The notes beneath the pieces were generated by a model. It was given only the letters and a program-made list of their open reading frames with translations. It was not told where the DNA came from and ran no database searches. DNA of 64,000 bases, taken from contig CAIIXF020000001.1 in assembly GCA_903813345.2 (NCBI GenBank), positions 40,147,366 to 40,211,365 of the forward strand, written 5' to 3'. Made by a program: the position numbers and the translations under genes. This DNA comes from Owenia fusiformis (Eukaryota > Annelida > Polychaeta > Sabellida > Oweniidae). Positions 48,083 to 62,584 of the stretch are shown piece by piece (the first letter of the stretch is position 1; every line of letters starts with the position of its first letter).

Positions 48083-49507
48083 ACTATGTAGAAGTATCAA
48101 GTAAGGCTTAGTTGCTATAGGTGCAACATATGTCCACAGAATTTCAAAGCTCTAGTAATTATCCCAATGAACAAAGTTCGGTAGGGATATAGTGAAGCCC
48201 TCCATCCATCAGTCAGTCAGTCTGTCTGTCAGTCCATCCATCCGGAAGATAACTTGAATACTAGTAGATGGATTTGTTCATATTTGGTGGAAAGATGTAT
48301 ATTGGTGAATAGTTTTATGCAAAAAAATTCAAGATGGGCACCACTTTAGAAATGGTGGGAATATTTGGGGAAAATCTGAAATTTTTCATTTTAAACCATA
48401 GTATTGAATATTATTGTTTGAAATTTTGATAGTATATTCACATCTACCTATTTCACAAATATTCCGATTTTTTCAGCCTGACCCCCAGGGGCCCTTAATA
48501 GGGGTTAGGAAAACAGGAATTTTTGTTAATCTTGAGATCTTTCTGAAGTATAGCTGTATTATACTCAAATGAAAGTCAATTTAGAGTAGATTGCAAATAT
48601 TGCATCGTTTTTCTGATTCAGGCCTCAATAAATTCAAAATGGCCACTTAATGTGGGATTTCGCAATAATTTCCTGATCTCTCCAAAGTATACAGTAACTA
48701 TATTATGCTCAAATTGAAGGCATTTTGGAGTAGCTCACAATTATGGTGTTGTTTTTCTGATTCTTGCTAGAATCCTAGTTATGGATTTTTGTATTTATAT
48801 TAATTAAACAAATACAAAGTCAATGAGAGGTTTTACGAGTAAATATCACGTTATGTTCACCCGTGACCATTTTTGTCTTTCAATTGCAATATCTTAAGTT
48901 ATCCCCACTATTGAAAAATGTGATTTTAACGTTCAAAAGAAAGTCACATTTGAATTAATATGTCAAAACATGGATATCTATCTTCACAGAGCTCCATTGT
49001 CAAAAGTATGTTGTATAGAACCATCACAATATGCTATAGGCATAAATAACGAATTCAAAAAACTCATAGCCTCATGAATAACTGCTTGACATTTAATCAT
49101 TGATTTGGACTACATGTTTGAGATTTTTATTCTAGTTTTCTTGGTTTTCAAGAAATTGGAAATCTTGATGTCAAAAAGTCAGATATTGGTAACAGTTCAA
49201 TGTTTGAGCACAGTGACTTTGGGTCCTTTATTACATAAGTACATGAAGTGAATCCTCTCTTGATTCATGCAGTATAAAAGAGACTTTTCCCTCACTCATC
49301 CTTACAGCATGTAGTAGATTACAAAATGATGTCACTTGTTGTTTGCTTGCAAGACCAGTTCTAATGTTCATCTGATGAGAAACAATGAATTTAAATTCAC
49401 TGGCCTTACTACAAAATCCAATATTAATGACAGCACAATTATACACTTTCTAACATTAATATCTTACCATTTATTCATAAATGAAAATATATAATACATA
49501 TACATTG

Positions 49508-49600
49508 TACGGTAATATCATACATTTGACAGTGATAATATCATACATTTTGATAGTGGTAATAGCATACATTTTGATAGTGGTAATATGTTGAACCTTA
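49508..49600 (+). repeat. Short tandem repeat, about 25-bp unit
   Basis: Three to four copies of AATA(T/G)CATACATTTTGATAG plus TGGT. Non-coding. Confidence 0.8.
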
Positions 49601-50614
49601 ATAGTGAAACTCATTAAAATCAAAATTTGACTTAAATATTATTAACTGATGACACCCTATCAAATGGGCAAAATATTCCATCATCTCTTCTCATTTTGAG
49701 AATCACTCGAAGCCAATCCCGTATACTAGGTATTAATAAAATTTAGAAAGTGGTAAGATAGAGTATTCAATGGAACAAAGATTGTTGTACTTGGATAGCA
49801 TCAACAACCTTCAGATTTAGAGATATCACATTTTCCGTCCAGGTGAAATCTCAATGAAATCATCAAAAAATGTTCAAAAAGATAATTTTCTGAAATTGAG
49901 TCATTATTTGAGTCATTTTTGGATTTCTTTCACACATATCAATAACATGTCACGTCTATCCATTTTTTAAAAAATAATCTTAATTTGATGAACTGACTGG
50001 CTTATTAGGTCTAAGAAAGACAGCTTTTTTAATTTACAATTTTGAGTGATTTAGCTTTGGAGCACGCCTCTCTTAATTGATAAGATGTTGATGCTTTGCA
50101 AGCATAGCGATCTTTTCTACATTGAACACTCTATCATGAAGATTCCTTATTTATTGAGAGAGTTATTCCAAAATTGGTGGGTGGCATTTTTGTGTCCCCC
50201 TGTATAATTTCAAGAAGTGATATAATATATACATACAGTACATGTACAACAAAACCTGTGATAGTCTGGACACATTTTCAGATTTCTAACAAAAACCTAT
50301 TATGCTTTGTATGTATTTAGACATTTTGGTTTTCCGTAACCCCAAATTAGCCTGACATTAAACTGTACATGGACTAAAATGAACCTTTATTTCCTAAGCA
50401 CTACATAAAAAGTGAAAAGAAACAAAACTATGAATTCAAGAAATTATGCTGTACCTAAAAGCACCATTACTATTTACAAAATACTGCACATAAATGTAAA
50501 TAATTTAATTCCCAATATAACATACTGTACATGTAGTCATGTACTATTAACATAATGCATTTAACATTTTGTTTACTTTTAATTAAAATAAAACTTGTAT
50601 TACTATTACATTTT

Positions 50615-50705
50615 TATTATACAAAATGTTCAGCTTATATTTCAACTGGCCTAATATTCCCTTTTTTACAATACAAAATGTTCAGCTTATATTTCAACTG
50701 TTTCC
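50615..50705 (+). repeat. 52-bp direct duplication
   Basis: ACAAAATGTTCAGCTTATAT followed by TTCAACTG occurs at 50621 and again at 50673. Confidence 0.85.
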
Positions 50706-53282
50706 TAATAGGAAGGAAGAAAGAGGTTAGTTTGCATGATGTCAAGGTGACAACTCCCTTTCACTGTACTTGTACCAATATCCCAGAGATCTTTACATTG
50801 TTTGAAGTTGGGAAACTGCTTGTCTTAAAATGACAAAGTAATCATGAAAAGTTGAACTCAAGACAGCCCTCAAATCTTAAAAGAAACAAATCAAATTGAA
50901 AATGATACTTGAAATGTTCTTAATATGAAAGTGGTGGAACAATGGTGCCATTTTTTGTTTTTTCAGAACTTGTATATGCTAAATAGCTAGCATATTGATA
51001 CAGTACGTATACAAGCACCATTCTAATAACCTTACATGAAACACATAGCACTAGAAGTGTTATCCCGTACCAAGACCATATCTTCAAATTGGAGATATGG
51101 TCTTGGTAGGAGATAACGAGAAGTGGTAATTCTAGGTAATTTTGGAAAATATTATTATATGATATCAACAATATCAGTCAACATGTAGTAGATTCATAAC
51201 ACTGTTCTGAAACATTTAAATATTTTGTAATATTTGTACATAGAAAAATAACAATAGACTAATCAAATATGTTTTTCATAACTGACAGAACATAATGCTC
51301 AATGTTGGATTGCAAACTAAACTGATTTAAATAGAGGAGAGGGTTTGAATGTTTTCACCAGACAAAATCAATATCAACTCCAGTGATCTCATGAACATTG
51401 ACGCAACTGGGTGCCGCCCCCTTATTGAAAATTTGGAAAATGACATGCTATCTAGTTGAAGATCTGTTTCAACCCAGTCAAAATTATGAAATGTTGAGAT
51501 ATTTGACTATTTTGGAAGATCATTGTTCATATTCCTAGTCATTACACTTTTACAAGCTTTTAAGTTTATCCTACTAAGTTGACAATCAGACTCTGCTCCA
51601 TGTGTAGCATTCAGTACATCCAATGACAAACATGACTCTTACCCAATCACCCTAAGTTCTATCATGGCATGAGAGTAGCTTATAATATATAGGGCAAATG
51701 GTACATGTATATTGTACATACTGATAATACCATAGTTTTAATGGTAACTCAATATGTAAAAAATACATTTTAATATTACATTTACATATTTTGGTTGTAA
51801 TATATCATTAGAGAATACAATGTCTCTAATAAAATACATTGCTATTGTATTAAATTAAAATACATTTCACAAATGGATTCAGTTATATATTTTCAATATA
51901 TCAATGTAAGACAAATTTAACAAGTGAAGATATAAACAATTGATATTACCCTATAACAACAATTCTACATACCATTGAATATGAACAACAGAACCAGCCA
52001 GTTTCCCATATAATATCGAAGAAGCATTTTGTCATGCAATAAGTCATATGATACACCGCACTATAACATACATAGGGGTTTTCAAACTTGCTATCGTTCA
52101 GCCACAACATATTCATTCATTTCAAAGCACTGAATTGCTCAATATACTTCTGAATGGAAGTAGTTTTTCTGTTTAATCATCAGTACATTACTTGCCTATT
52201 CAAGCTTGAATTCGCGAATGCAAATAATGGCAAGCAGCTACCTGAATAACCTATTAATATTCATAGATTAAACCGTCATTTTGAAGTTGTAAGTACTAAC
52301 AACAGTGATCACATGATTTTTTATGCCAATGAAAGGATCGATTATAATTAAACCGCTCGGTCGAATTGCCAAACAGAACATAGGTCATTGTTGCATGCTG
52401 CTAAATAGGCAAGTGAACCAGTTATTTAGGCCAGCGACTGGGTGTGAAGTGAGAGATGGTAGCTAACGGGAAGTATGGCGGTATTATTCATACTTAAATG
52501 AGTTTTCTGGTAGCCGTTGTTTGCATTCACAAACAGAAGCTAAGTTTGGTTTTCATGGAAATTGATTATAATTATTGATATTTTCATTAATAGATGTCCC
52601 CCTTGTTGGGAAAAAGTCCAGCTCGAGATCCATAAGTACATTTAGCAATAAGAGAGTATAATCTTTGGTAAATGTGCACATCTCTTTAATATTCACCCAC
52701 AATTGCAACTATATAATACTGCAAACAGTATACCAATACACTAACAAATAGGATTCTGCTTGGGTATATTGTCCATTATATGCCTGATATATTTATTTGA
52801 TGAGATATGTAGCACACAATTAGTGGTTAACATTGATAAAGAGAGGGGACAGCAACTTACTCAACAATATATTTTCTGATACTTTCAATTTTAAATCTCT
52901 CTCAATTGCATTCCTTAATCATTTCACATCCACACCATCCATGAAATATAAACAAGATTATTATACTGATACACAAGGAAAGTGTACCAATGGAAAGGAA
53001 TTATCCCAAGAGTGGAAAGACATGCCAATCTGCAAACACTCAGTGACATATGTACAGGGCATCTAGGCATGATAATAAGCTTATTTACTCTCGAAGCACA
53101 CAGCATAAAGTCACATCCGTATCAGGTGTGGCGTAAGCAATAGCCCAGAGCAAGATAGTTTCCATCAGGTCCAGTTGATTTTTCCTGTGATAACAAGCAT
53201 AGGAATATAATTTTTGTGACTTTGACCAGTAGGTCTATAATCCTAACGATGCATCCCACATCTTTTGCATCATCATCTATCA

Positions 53283-56200
53283 CTACTTCATATCCTTCAT
53301 CATTGAGGAGAAATCAGTCAATCTCTGGTAGTCCTCATCACCATCATTTTCTGCATCAGCTCCACCCTCTCCCTCATAGTCCCGAAAGGCTGGGTTGCGC
53401 GCATTCCTGGCCAGCTTAAGTGTACATGGGAGGATCTCTGCCATGACTGTCAGGTGGATGACTAGAGATGTCAAGCTTGGCCACTCTTTATCCAGACCCT
53501 GAAAGACATTTAATAAGTTGATACGTACATATTTCATGAGTTTTATGTGTACAAATGTACTGAATTTTTCAATGCATGTACCCATTAAGTATGCAGAGCA
53601 ATATACTGCAGTAAAAGTTCTTTTTTATTTTGCCTCATTTTCTGTATCAGTAATGTGACCCTGTTGCTTGGCATTCATTTTAAATCTTTAAAAGTAAGGA
53701 TGTATTTTCTCATAGCCTTTAAATTTTTTTTATGTTACATCAAGACATATATTTAGCCCAAAATACAATATACATGAACAAAAAAGCTTCCAAATATTGC
53801 TTACCTTTAACCTCACACCTTTAGGGGTTCTCTGTATTAGGTAATGGTTGATGCCATGTGGGTTATCGTATTTAGGTACCTTGACAGACAGAGCAAAGCA
53901 GTTGGGATGGGTGCTACTCTCTCGCACTATAAACGCACCAATATCTTCCGTTGACAATACCTCCAGTGCTATCTCCCTACAAAAAAACAATTATTCATTT
54001 AACCATCCTTAATGAACATTAGCTGTGGACATGTTGTATACATGTAGTTGCCAGAATAGCCTTTGAGAAGACTACCACACTAGACTGTTTTTTAGAGGTA
54101 GTCTTTAACTACTGGCAAAATGGGCTTCACACCTAAACAGATCCACTCATTTAACTTGATCAGCTTTGATTGATTCCTTTACAGTGAAAGCTATATAGTT
54201 ACACTTGAGAGGAGCTCCACTAACTTTCATAGATTTATTTAACATTAACATTAATGGTTATGGAACTCTAAAGTGTTCCACTTGTGGATGTGTTCTATTC
54301 CACTTACAGGACAGTTCCATTATAAAGGTTTTCCTGTATAATGTGCACATACCTGGGTATGCCTGCCTGGTACCATGCTGCTTGCTGAAGTGTATTACAG
54401 TCTATCAGACCCTCAGCTTCCAGCCTCTTCAATGAGTCATACCTGCAATAAGGAAGCACAAAGGGCAACATTAGGCAAACTCTAATAACACACCTATAAT
54501 CCATATACAAACTGATAATAGTATTATACAACATTATTCAAAATATTAGGCCCAGTATCATCCTGTATAAGTTTTAAGAAAATAATATAGAATTCTGATT
54601 ATTTCTATGAGAAGAAATCTTAATTAATTGACAATTTTCTGAATTTTTTATCAAATATAAATGCATTCTATTATTAAGTTGATTGGGGATACAACTACAG
54701 AAATCTGTTTCAAATTCCAAAAAATACTGTATATATACATGTATATTGAATGAATGAACTCATACAATTTTGGAATAATTTATTCAGCTGCTACTGTTAT
54801 AGTGCCATATAGAGAATTTTACTTAGTCACATAACATAACATTTTTAAGGTTATTATGAACTCAACTTAACCTTTTCATCATTGATGATACATTCAAGAA
54901 TTTGTAATATCAAGTAGGATGATGCTCAATGTCAATACAGCCTGTTGTAATCCTAATCATATAATCCATACTTCTGGAATTTATTTGATAGCTGAGCATG
55001 ATCTTATTTGAAATCAATAGCAAGCCAAATGCTATAATCAATCTTATGGATAAACTTCACTTTGTAAAAAATAGAAGATTTAATATCAGTTTATATCTGT
55101 TATTTTACAATTTACAAAATGTCTTTTTTCTGAAATATAGCCAAAACTTACATACTTACAACATTAATACACAAAATATTTGTCTGCGCTTGACTTGAAG
55201 GTTATTCTTTTTAGTGTTGCTTTATATGAATCTTATACTAACATGTAACCATAAACTTGTCTTGTTTAGCTAAAAATTATCAATTTCAAATATTTCACTT
55301 TTGTCAAAAATAACATCATCTGAAGTATGTGAAATATATGTTCAAGTGAGAAATTATTGGCTAAAATTGAAAAAATATAACAAACATATGTATTTATCTT
55401 GTTAAATTGAGGAGATTGAAATTTGAACCAGTGGCTACTTTCACTAGTTGAGCCAGAAAACTGTCAATTTTGTTTGTATAATTGAACAAATAAATCATCA
55501 TTGGAGGTTGACATGTCAAGAAGTGTTCTAAGTACAATTTTTCTTTAATTGCACCAATTTTGACAATTTAAAACAAGGCATTAACATGCAAACCGTCACC
55601 ACCATTCGTTACAGACACCAACTGCAGATCCCCAACCATCGACCACCGATTGCCCAAAAAACTGAGACAATAACAATATGTCAAAACTTTTTGGTGGAGA
55701 CATAAAAAACTGGTAAAGTAAAAACTTCAAAAGTTTTCATGATTTTCCTAATTCCCAACTGGATAGAATGGACTTTGAACTGGTATGATGTAGGGTTACT
55801 GACATTTTTGGGATTCAACATTTTGGGATTCATTTACTTCAATTAATGCTTGAGAGTTTAAATAATGATACACGTACATGTATTTTAACTTCTGTGGTTT
55901 AAATTGACTCCATGCAAGTTTTATATATCATATCACACTTTATAAATGTAAATATATAAATACATCGATAGCTCCTGTATGTATTTATGTTATAAGATGA
56001 TTTTCTAGAGAATACATCTCACCCTTACCCCTCATCTACGTGCTGTCTCATCCATTAACACTATCAGATGATGAGAGGAACAATGAATCAGATAGTTCCC
56101 TGCTAACTTGTCTCAAACGCAATGATTGATGAGCATGTTTACTGTAATTAGATTTTCTATTTTCTATTGATACTCACAACAATATGTAATATGATCAGAT

Positions 56201-59200
56201 GTTTTTTTGTTATTTTTGCGACACTTTCTAAATATGGCTTTTAGCTAACATCATTAAAGGTAATCCATTATATTCAACTAAATATCAGACAACAATAATG
56301 AAAGTACCCAGCTGGACCTGCCGATAGTTACAAAATCAAAAAGTCTGTGTCTCTCTTTCATCTTCTCACAAATGTGTAGAAATGTGCAAGTTGGGGAGGG
56401 GGAGCACTTTAATTTGTGATTGATTCAAATAAAAAGTTTAAATAGTTTTCTTTACCTAACTAGCTACTCATTTTGATCTATCATAGCTACCAGAAAGAGT
56501 ATGAGCTGTAGATACCACAATGACGTATAATGGCTCACCAATACTCAAGCTTTCTTTAAAGGACAAATGTTTTCATATCCACATTTTCAAAGTAAAGTAC
56601 TCCAGAGGAAATTGCACTTTTTTGTTTGAAGCTTAAACAAATCCATATATTCATCAAAAATCTAATTCATTTCCTGAACTTGAGATTTTTGTAGAGTAAA
56701 GGTTAACTTAAGGTAAGTGAGAGGAAATGTCTTAATTATCTGGTAGCATCTTACTTTACTTACAAATAGAGTTGAAAGGAAAAACAAACCAGACCAGACG
56801 TATCTCTGTATCTATGCAGGTAACACATGGTAGTTATGCAGTATTATCATAGCTAACTCTCATCTTTTCCAACCTTTTATAACCATGGAAACAAGGGGCC
56901 ATATCACAATTACAATTATACAATACATGTCATTTGTTATTTCTTTATTTTAAACTACACTTGTCCAGATGAATTTCCCTTCTAATTACTTTTTTCAATA
57001 ACAAATAAATTGAAGAATTTTTTGTTTAGTTTACATATCATCAACTCAATAAGGTTCAAAGAGAAGAATCTGTGCTTCAAAGTTCAACGACAGGAAAGTT
57101 TCTTACAAAACAATTTTTGAGAATAACCCCCTGATCTCATATACCTGGACTAGCAGGTAAATGGAGTTGCTTATCCGTCTCCTCCCCCTTTATATATAGA
57201 ACTGATGGGTTACAGAAAATAAACAAATACTCTTTGGCTACTCTTGCATCATACCCCCCCTGTGATTTACCACAATTCTCTTTCTAATTTTGGATATAAA
57301 GAAAACTTTGAAGAAACAAGCCATGAAATAAATGATGAGAGTCAAAAATATTCTTTAGTTTTGTCTCTAATCAGACATATAACAATAAAACCTATTACTT
57401 CCTAAATACATAGCACCTGTCATTTGCACCATGGTAGACTCAAAAATTGAAATACAACATGGCTGTTTCAATTTTCCCATACAAATCATTTCATATCTGT
57501 CTAAACAATATAAAACCTCAAGAATTTAGTGTTTTTTCTGGTGAGAAATCATGCACAATCAGACAGTTTCCCTGCTTTGTGGTGAATTAGCTATCACCAC
57601 TAGTATAGGGTATGGTAACACAGACTGACATAGGCCTATCAATGTGCTGTTTACCCAATGTGTAGTGGGAAAAGCCAAGTGCCAATATCTCTCTTTGTAT
57701 CTGTGTTGAAGACTAGATGTAAATGCCAAATGTGGTAACAGGTTTTATAAACCTTTTACGTGTATAAATCCAATGAATAAATGACTTGCAATGAAACCTG
57801 TCATTTGGGATTTAGATTAAATGAGAAATATGATCACAAACTTGTCAGCAAAACAATTCAGTATAAAACTTGGATCATATCAAATGTACAATAGCAATGA
57901 ATGCACTTTGAGAAAAATCTAATAACAAGTATTTGAGTTATCATCCAGACAAACAAACAAATGAACAATAGAAAGATGAATAGACAGGGAGGCAGTTAAA
58001 GTTAGACAGTAAAAGACATGCAAAGAATACAGATTTATGAAAACAATTCAATAATGCCATTAGCAACAAGTTAACTTTAAATACAAAATAGAACTATTTG
58101 TTCCTACCTAACTCCAAGAATAAAGCAATCAATTTGTGGATGAATAGTGAATAATTTTTTTATGAATAGCATATATATTTTATTAGAGACTCATTCAACC
58201 TAACATGTCCCATTGTTATTATATAATACTATACTCCAAGTAATTGAATGTCAGAGACATTGCACATTCTTGCACTTTTAGAGTGATGATACTGGTCTAT
58301 GCAATTTATTTCCTCACCCAGTATAGCCAATTTGTAATAGGACAGAATGTCACCATCTGGTAAGTTATCCAAATGGTTACAAAAATGTAGCTATTTATTA
58401 TGGACACAAATGGTCAATTCTGAATCCCCATCACCAAAAGCAGTGGTTGTAACAAAAAAATTGTCTAGCATATGCACTGGTATAAAATTATAAAGCACAT
58501 GTGCTATTAACAAATTCACCTAACCAGTACAGGACATACACTTTAAACAGCTGCGCTGGAGGTCAACAGGATTCATCAAGCAATTACATCTGTCAAATAT
58601 CTCTAATTATCTCTTCAAACTTATCCCAGAAGCTCTTTTTAACAAGACTTATGAGGTAAGCTTCAAGCTAGCATGTTAGTAGTAGTTCACACTAACACAG
58701 GATGCGAGAAGCTAATGAGAGAAAATTCCTAAATTCCAGTGGTCTGCTTGAAGACATCAATGGCAGAAGGCCCAATGGGAGGAAGGTTGATTCCAGCTCG
58801 GTACAGTTACCTCTGACTATTAAAGATAATTTTAGTATTTACTTACGCTGATCTTAAGATCTTAATAATCTCAAATTGATCTTTTATTGCCTTGTATTGG
58901 CATTGAATGTGAAATGAAAGTCAACTGTGGGCAAAACGTGCAATGTCATGATTTCCACACAATACACATTATACTCTGATTTAAATTCTATGCCTAATAA
59001 AAGCTTTATATCTCTTATTGAGAGAGTATAGAGAAAATCTATTTCATGTAAATGGTAAAAATAGCAAAAGCCCCTAATAGGAAGAATTCAATTGAAAGAA
59101 ATAATATTCATAAACTGGGCCATAGGGACCTCTTTGTTTTAGAGCTTCCACTTTATAAAGATGCAGAAAGGCAGATCCATCATCCCAATGATAGACCTCC

Positions 59201-60468
59201 AATAATTGTTTTTGCTGATTGCTTCTCAACAAACCCATACAAATCTACAGAAAATCTCCCAGGAGAATGTACAATAGTATCTCTGTGACAGCAATTGAGA
59301 AATTAAAATGAATAACTGGCCACTTGAAATGGGATCAATCCCCAGATGAAAGTCAGTGAAGAAAGATGTAAGATAAATTAGAATGACTCTAGGATGCAAT
59401 TGATAAAATTCATATAGGATTTCAGGATAAGAACTTGAGTAACTCAACAGATCAGAACTCAAAGGCTTAAAAATGGATTTAATTCCAAGTTATTCATGAC
59501 AATGACAGCTAATCCCTGTTGGTGATTAAAGAGACAGTAAATTATTGGTGAAGCAATTTGCATGGCATGAATATATTGAGGTATCATTGAATAAATGTCA
59601 TGATGAACCCTGACGTCAATATGTATTTAGTCATTGTCAGAGAATTCAAACCTTTTAGTCTGTTAGGCCAAAACGATCAAAGATTCCCAATTTATCTCTA
59701 AATAGTACCAGATTTATTTTTTAAGTGGTACTTATTAATTGCCTTATTTACTGCTGAATTAGTACTTTTTATATCTGCTTGTTACCTATTTCACCTCTGA
59801 ATTGGTACTCTCTTTACATCTGATCTTTCGGTAAATTCCTGAATTGGTACTTTCTTTACGGTTGATTGCTACCTAATTTATTTCTGGTATTTTTAAACAA
59901 GTTGGCTGAGGTTTGAGAAAATGCAGTCCTTGTGTATCTTATCTCCTGTCATATGAATAATTCAACCTAATCTGCCCTAGAACATAACACTATAGATGGA
60001 CCATGGATCAATCTATCAGGGATCACTGGAATTCTTAAAATCTAAACCTCATATCTCAAGTACAGATGGTCCCTATCCTATCTATCTAAACAGACCTAAA
60101 TAAGGGAATGGAAGTTATATATATTAAGCTATTCAAGAATCTCTATAGGGCTTTATATGTTTGACCTCTTTTATATTATACCTTAGTGTTCCCCCAAGAC
60201 TTTAAAACTTAGTACAATATTCTATTTTATTATTCTGCCAAAATTGGCCAAAATTCTCATTTTGAAGTGGTTGCAAAACACAGCAAATGGGTCTTAAAGC
60301 TGAGAAGGTCACTGTACTGTCTTTATATTTTGGGGGCTATACCATATCCCTCATAGACAGTTAGTACTGTCTGTAACAAAAGTCAAAGGTCCCGTACCTG
60401 GCTACATCTGTACTCCAGTAGTGACGTGGTATTCTGCTTCTTAAAGTCTCCAACGAAGAGAAACTCAT
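53283..60468 (-). CDS. Small SH2-domain adaptor-like protein
   Basis: Predicted 182-aa cytoplasmic phosphotyrosine-binding protein in four minus-strand exons: 60468-60398 (ATG), 54442-54353, 53976-53805 and 53498-53283 (stop). Junction phases 2, 2 and 0 join cleanly. A basic, charged N-terminus precedes one SH2 domain at about residues 47-143: WYQAGIPREIALEVL opens it, FIVRESS holds the invariant phosphotyrosine-binding arginine (R72), HYLIQRTPKGVRLKG gives the central strands, and SLTSLVIHLTVMAEILPCTL the last helix and strand. The acidic tail has DEDYQRL, a possible phosphorylation site. No kinase, phosphatase or SH3 domain is seen. The HYLI...GVRLKG and LPCTLKL features recall tensin-type SH2 domains, but the protein is far too short for tensin. 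The 5.9-kb first intron contains no other recognised gene. Confidence 0.82.
54443..60397 (-). other. Large first intron of the SH2 gene
   Basis: AT-rich with no exon identified on either strand. One R1 repeat copy (55556-55706) is present. Chance open frames at 54998-55198 and 59052-59462 have no support. Confidence 0.6.
55556..55706 (-). repeat. Interspersed repeat family R1, copy 4 (inverted)
   Basis: Reverse complement of the family: AAAACAAGGCATTAACATGC, CGTCACCACCATTCGTTACA, and ACTTTTTGGTGGAGACATAA at the other end. Ordering matches copies 1-3. Confidence 0.7.
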
Positions 60469-62584
60469 CTCCGTTTTATATTCCTTTATAGATTTTATCC
60501 ATCATAATTTAATCCATATTAGAACTGCGCTTTTTGAAATGTCAACTCCTGTTTAGGTTCTGACATCAATCATAAAGTCATAACAATGTTAGCTACTAGC
60601 TGTAAAAAATTACTGAATAGTTTTTTATTTACTTATCCAATGAATGCTCCGTTAGAAACCATAGAGTTGTGTACTTCCTTTTCACGTTGAGGTGAACAGT
60701 TAGTTTGACTACATCCTATATTATTGTTGACTTATTAGGTTGAAAGCTTTACAATTTTTCTTTCAAGTTCATTTTATCTAAATACAACCATTTTTCATGT
60801 GTGTTAAGTACAGTACTTAGACAGGAACTTCAATATAACATCATGTTGTGAAATTGAGAAATCCTAGAAGTCTTCCTGTTATGGCTGTTATCATAAAAAA
60901 TAGTGTTATATTGAACAGAACTCCACTGACTGCTGATTTTCCACATTCGCCACAGTAAGGTTCAACACTGTTAGATTATTTTAACTCCAGATACCCTTTG
61001 CAAGTCATCAACTTCCTCACACTCTACATAACTGATAAATGTCTGGTTTGTCAAGGAAATCTGAGCCTTTCATAATACAATGAGTGTTCTGTTCTGCATG
61101 GTTCAGCAGTGCACTTTGATTGGTCAAATATCAAATCACAGTCATTGTCAGAGTAGTATATACTAGCCAAAGAGATCAGGGTAGATTCTTCAATCCCACC
61201 TGTCTATGTCTGAGTCTTGACTTCTGCAGTAAACTGGTAAATTCTAGCAAATTCCTAACTGAGTTACTATCAGGCTAACTGAATACTAATTACTTTGATG
61301 CATGTAAGTTTGTATTTGTAATTAAAGACAGGCTTCAGCTCTTAGTTTATATCAGATACTGTACGTCATATTATTTACCAAGTGATAAAATAAATACACG
61401 TTTATAAGCTACAATGAAAGCACTGTGAAAGTTGGAGTTTTGTCAAATATGTATGTCAGCAGATTTATTTGGTCAATGGTGAATTGCTAATAAATAAACA
61501 TTTATATTTCAGAGTTTTATGTTGTTTTTATTTGATGTTGCAGTAATCCTGATTCTAGTCACACTCTGTCTGTGTGTACCCACTTTAAAGTTCAAGTAGA
61601 CCTGAAAATTTTCCAAGTCCAAATATCGAAATGCCCTTTGAACCATTCTAATTTTAATATTGCTTAAAACATAAATTGCTGACATTTACATTTTTCATTT
61701 TACCAATCCTTTCAGCTCTTACTATTATGATAATACTTGTTTATTTAGTAAGTGAGGAAGTTACCATTAAATCTAGTAAGTGATCCAGCATATTACCTGG
61801 TTCAAGTAGCTAAAGATGGTGACAAAAGCATATCAGAATACTGTGTATTATATGACTTAGTTCATAGATGATAAAATAACAGTAGAACTGTATCAGCAAT
61901 CATGAAGATAATTTACCAGTAAATCTTATGACAATAATGACCAATCAAAAGTTTCATCACAAACCAGTTCATAACATTTATTATATGCCTTTGTGTTTTG
62001 CTCAATCAAATGTTTGCAAATGAGGAGAAAACAGAGAAATGCTAAACGGAATAGCGCCAAATTAAACCAATCTACAGTATCTGAGATAAGTTACTTTTCA
62101 ATTACTATAAGAACAACAGATCGCTAGATTCTGTTCGAAAGAATTAAAAAATCAATCAAAACCATAAGCGCCTGATGTTAATGGTATGAATAGCTGTTAA
62201 TAAATCAACCTGTCTACATGCTAATTAGCAGATTCTCTTGAGAATAAGGTTGACATTATATTGTTGATAGGCCTTGGGACTTGATAAATAATTCAAAATG
62301 TTCAGTCTATGAGATAATATGTCTACTGGATATTATGAGAGTAGTCTCCAATTGAACACTTGATATTCCCCTTAGAATCGGAATGTAATAATTCAATCAT
62401 TGAGTAGAACCTTATTTTGTTTATCGGAAAGTGGTAGTCATGACAGTTTAAAACGTATCATTGCTCCAAGGCATTATAAGAAAGTAAAAATCTGATGACA
62501 TGAAATAACAATCTAAGTGCTGACAATACCTTGTAGAAATAAATATTGAATGATGATCTTAAGATGTTATACAAAATTTATTTA
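60469..62584. other. Upstream region of the SH2 gene, no gene seen
   Basis: Intergenic sequence between the divergent SH2 (minus) and dehydrogenase (plus) genes. Expected to include the SH2 promoter, but no diagnostic core element was recognised. Confidence 0.5.

Larger units (their letters stand above)
47047..53282. other. Intergenic stretch between convergent genes
   Basis: Apart from the repeats listed separately, I see no gene. A (CAGT)n/(CATC)n-like simple repeat is at about 48200-48245. The open frames here are short, lack homology signals and have no clear splice partners. The gap lies between the plus-strand zinc-finger gene and the minus-strand SH2 gene, so it should hold both 3'UTRs; TTTATT at about 52791 could be the minus-strand AATAAA of the SH2 gene. 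Confidence 0.5.

Noticed and set aside
49231-49446. Minus-strand 71-codon frame with reasonable amino-acid composition
   Set aside because: No splice partner or homology recognised; it could be 3'UTR of the SH2 gene, but nothing supports coding.
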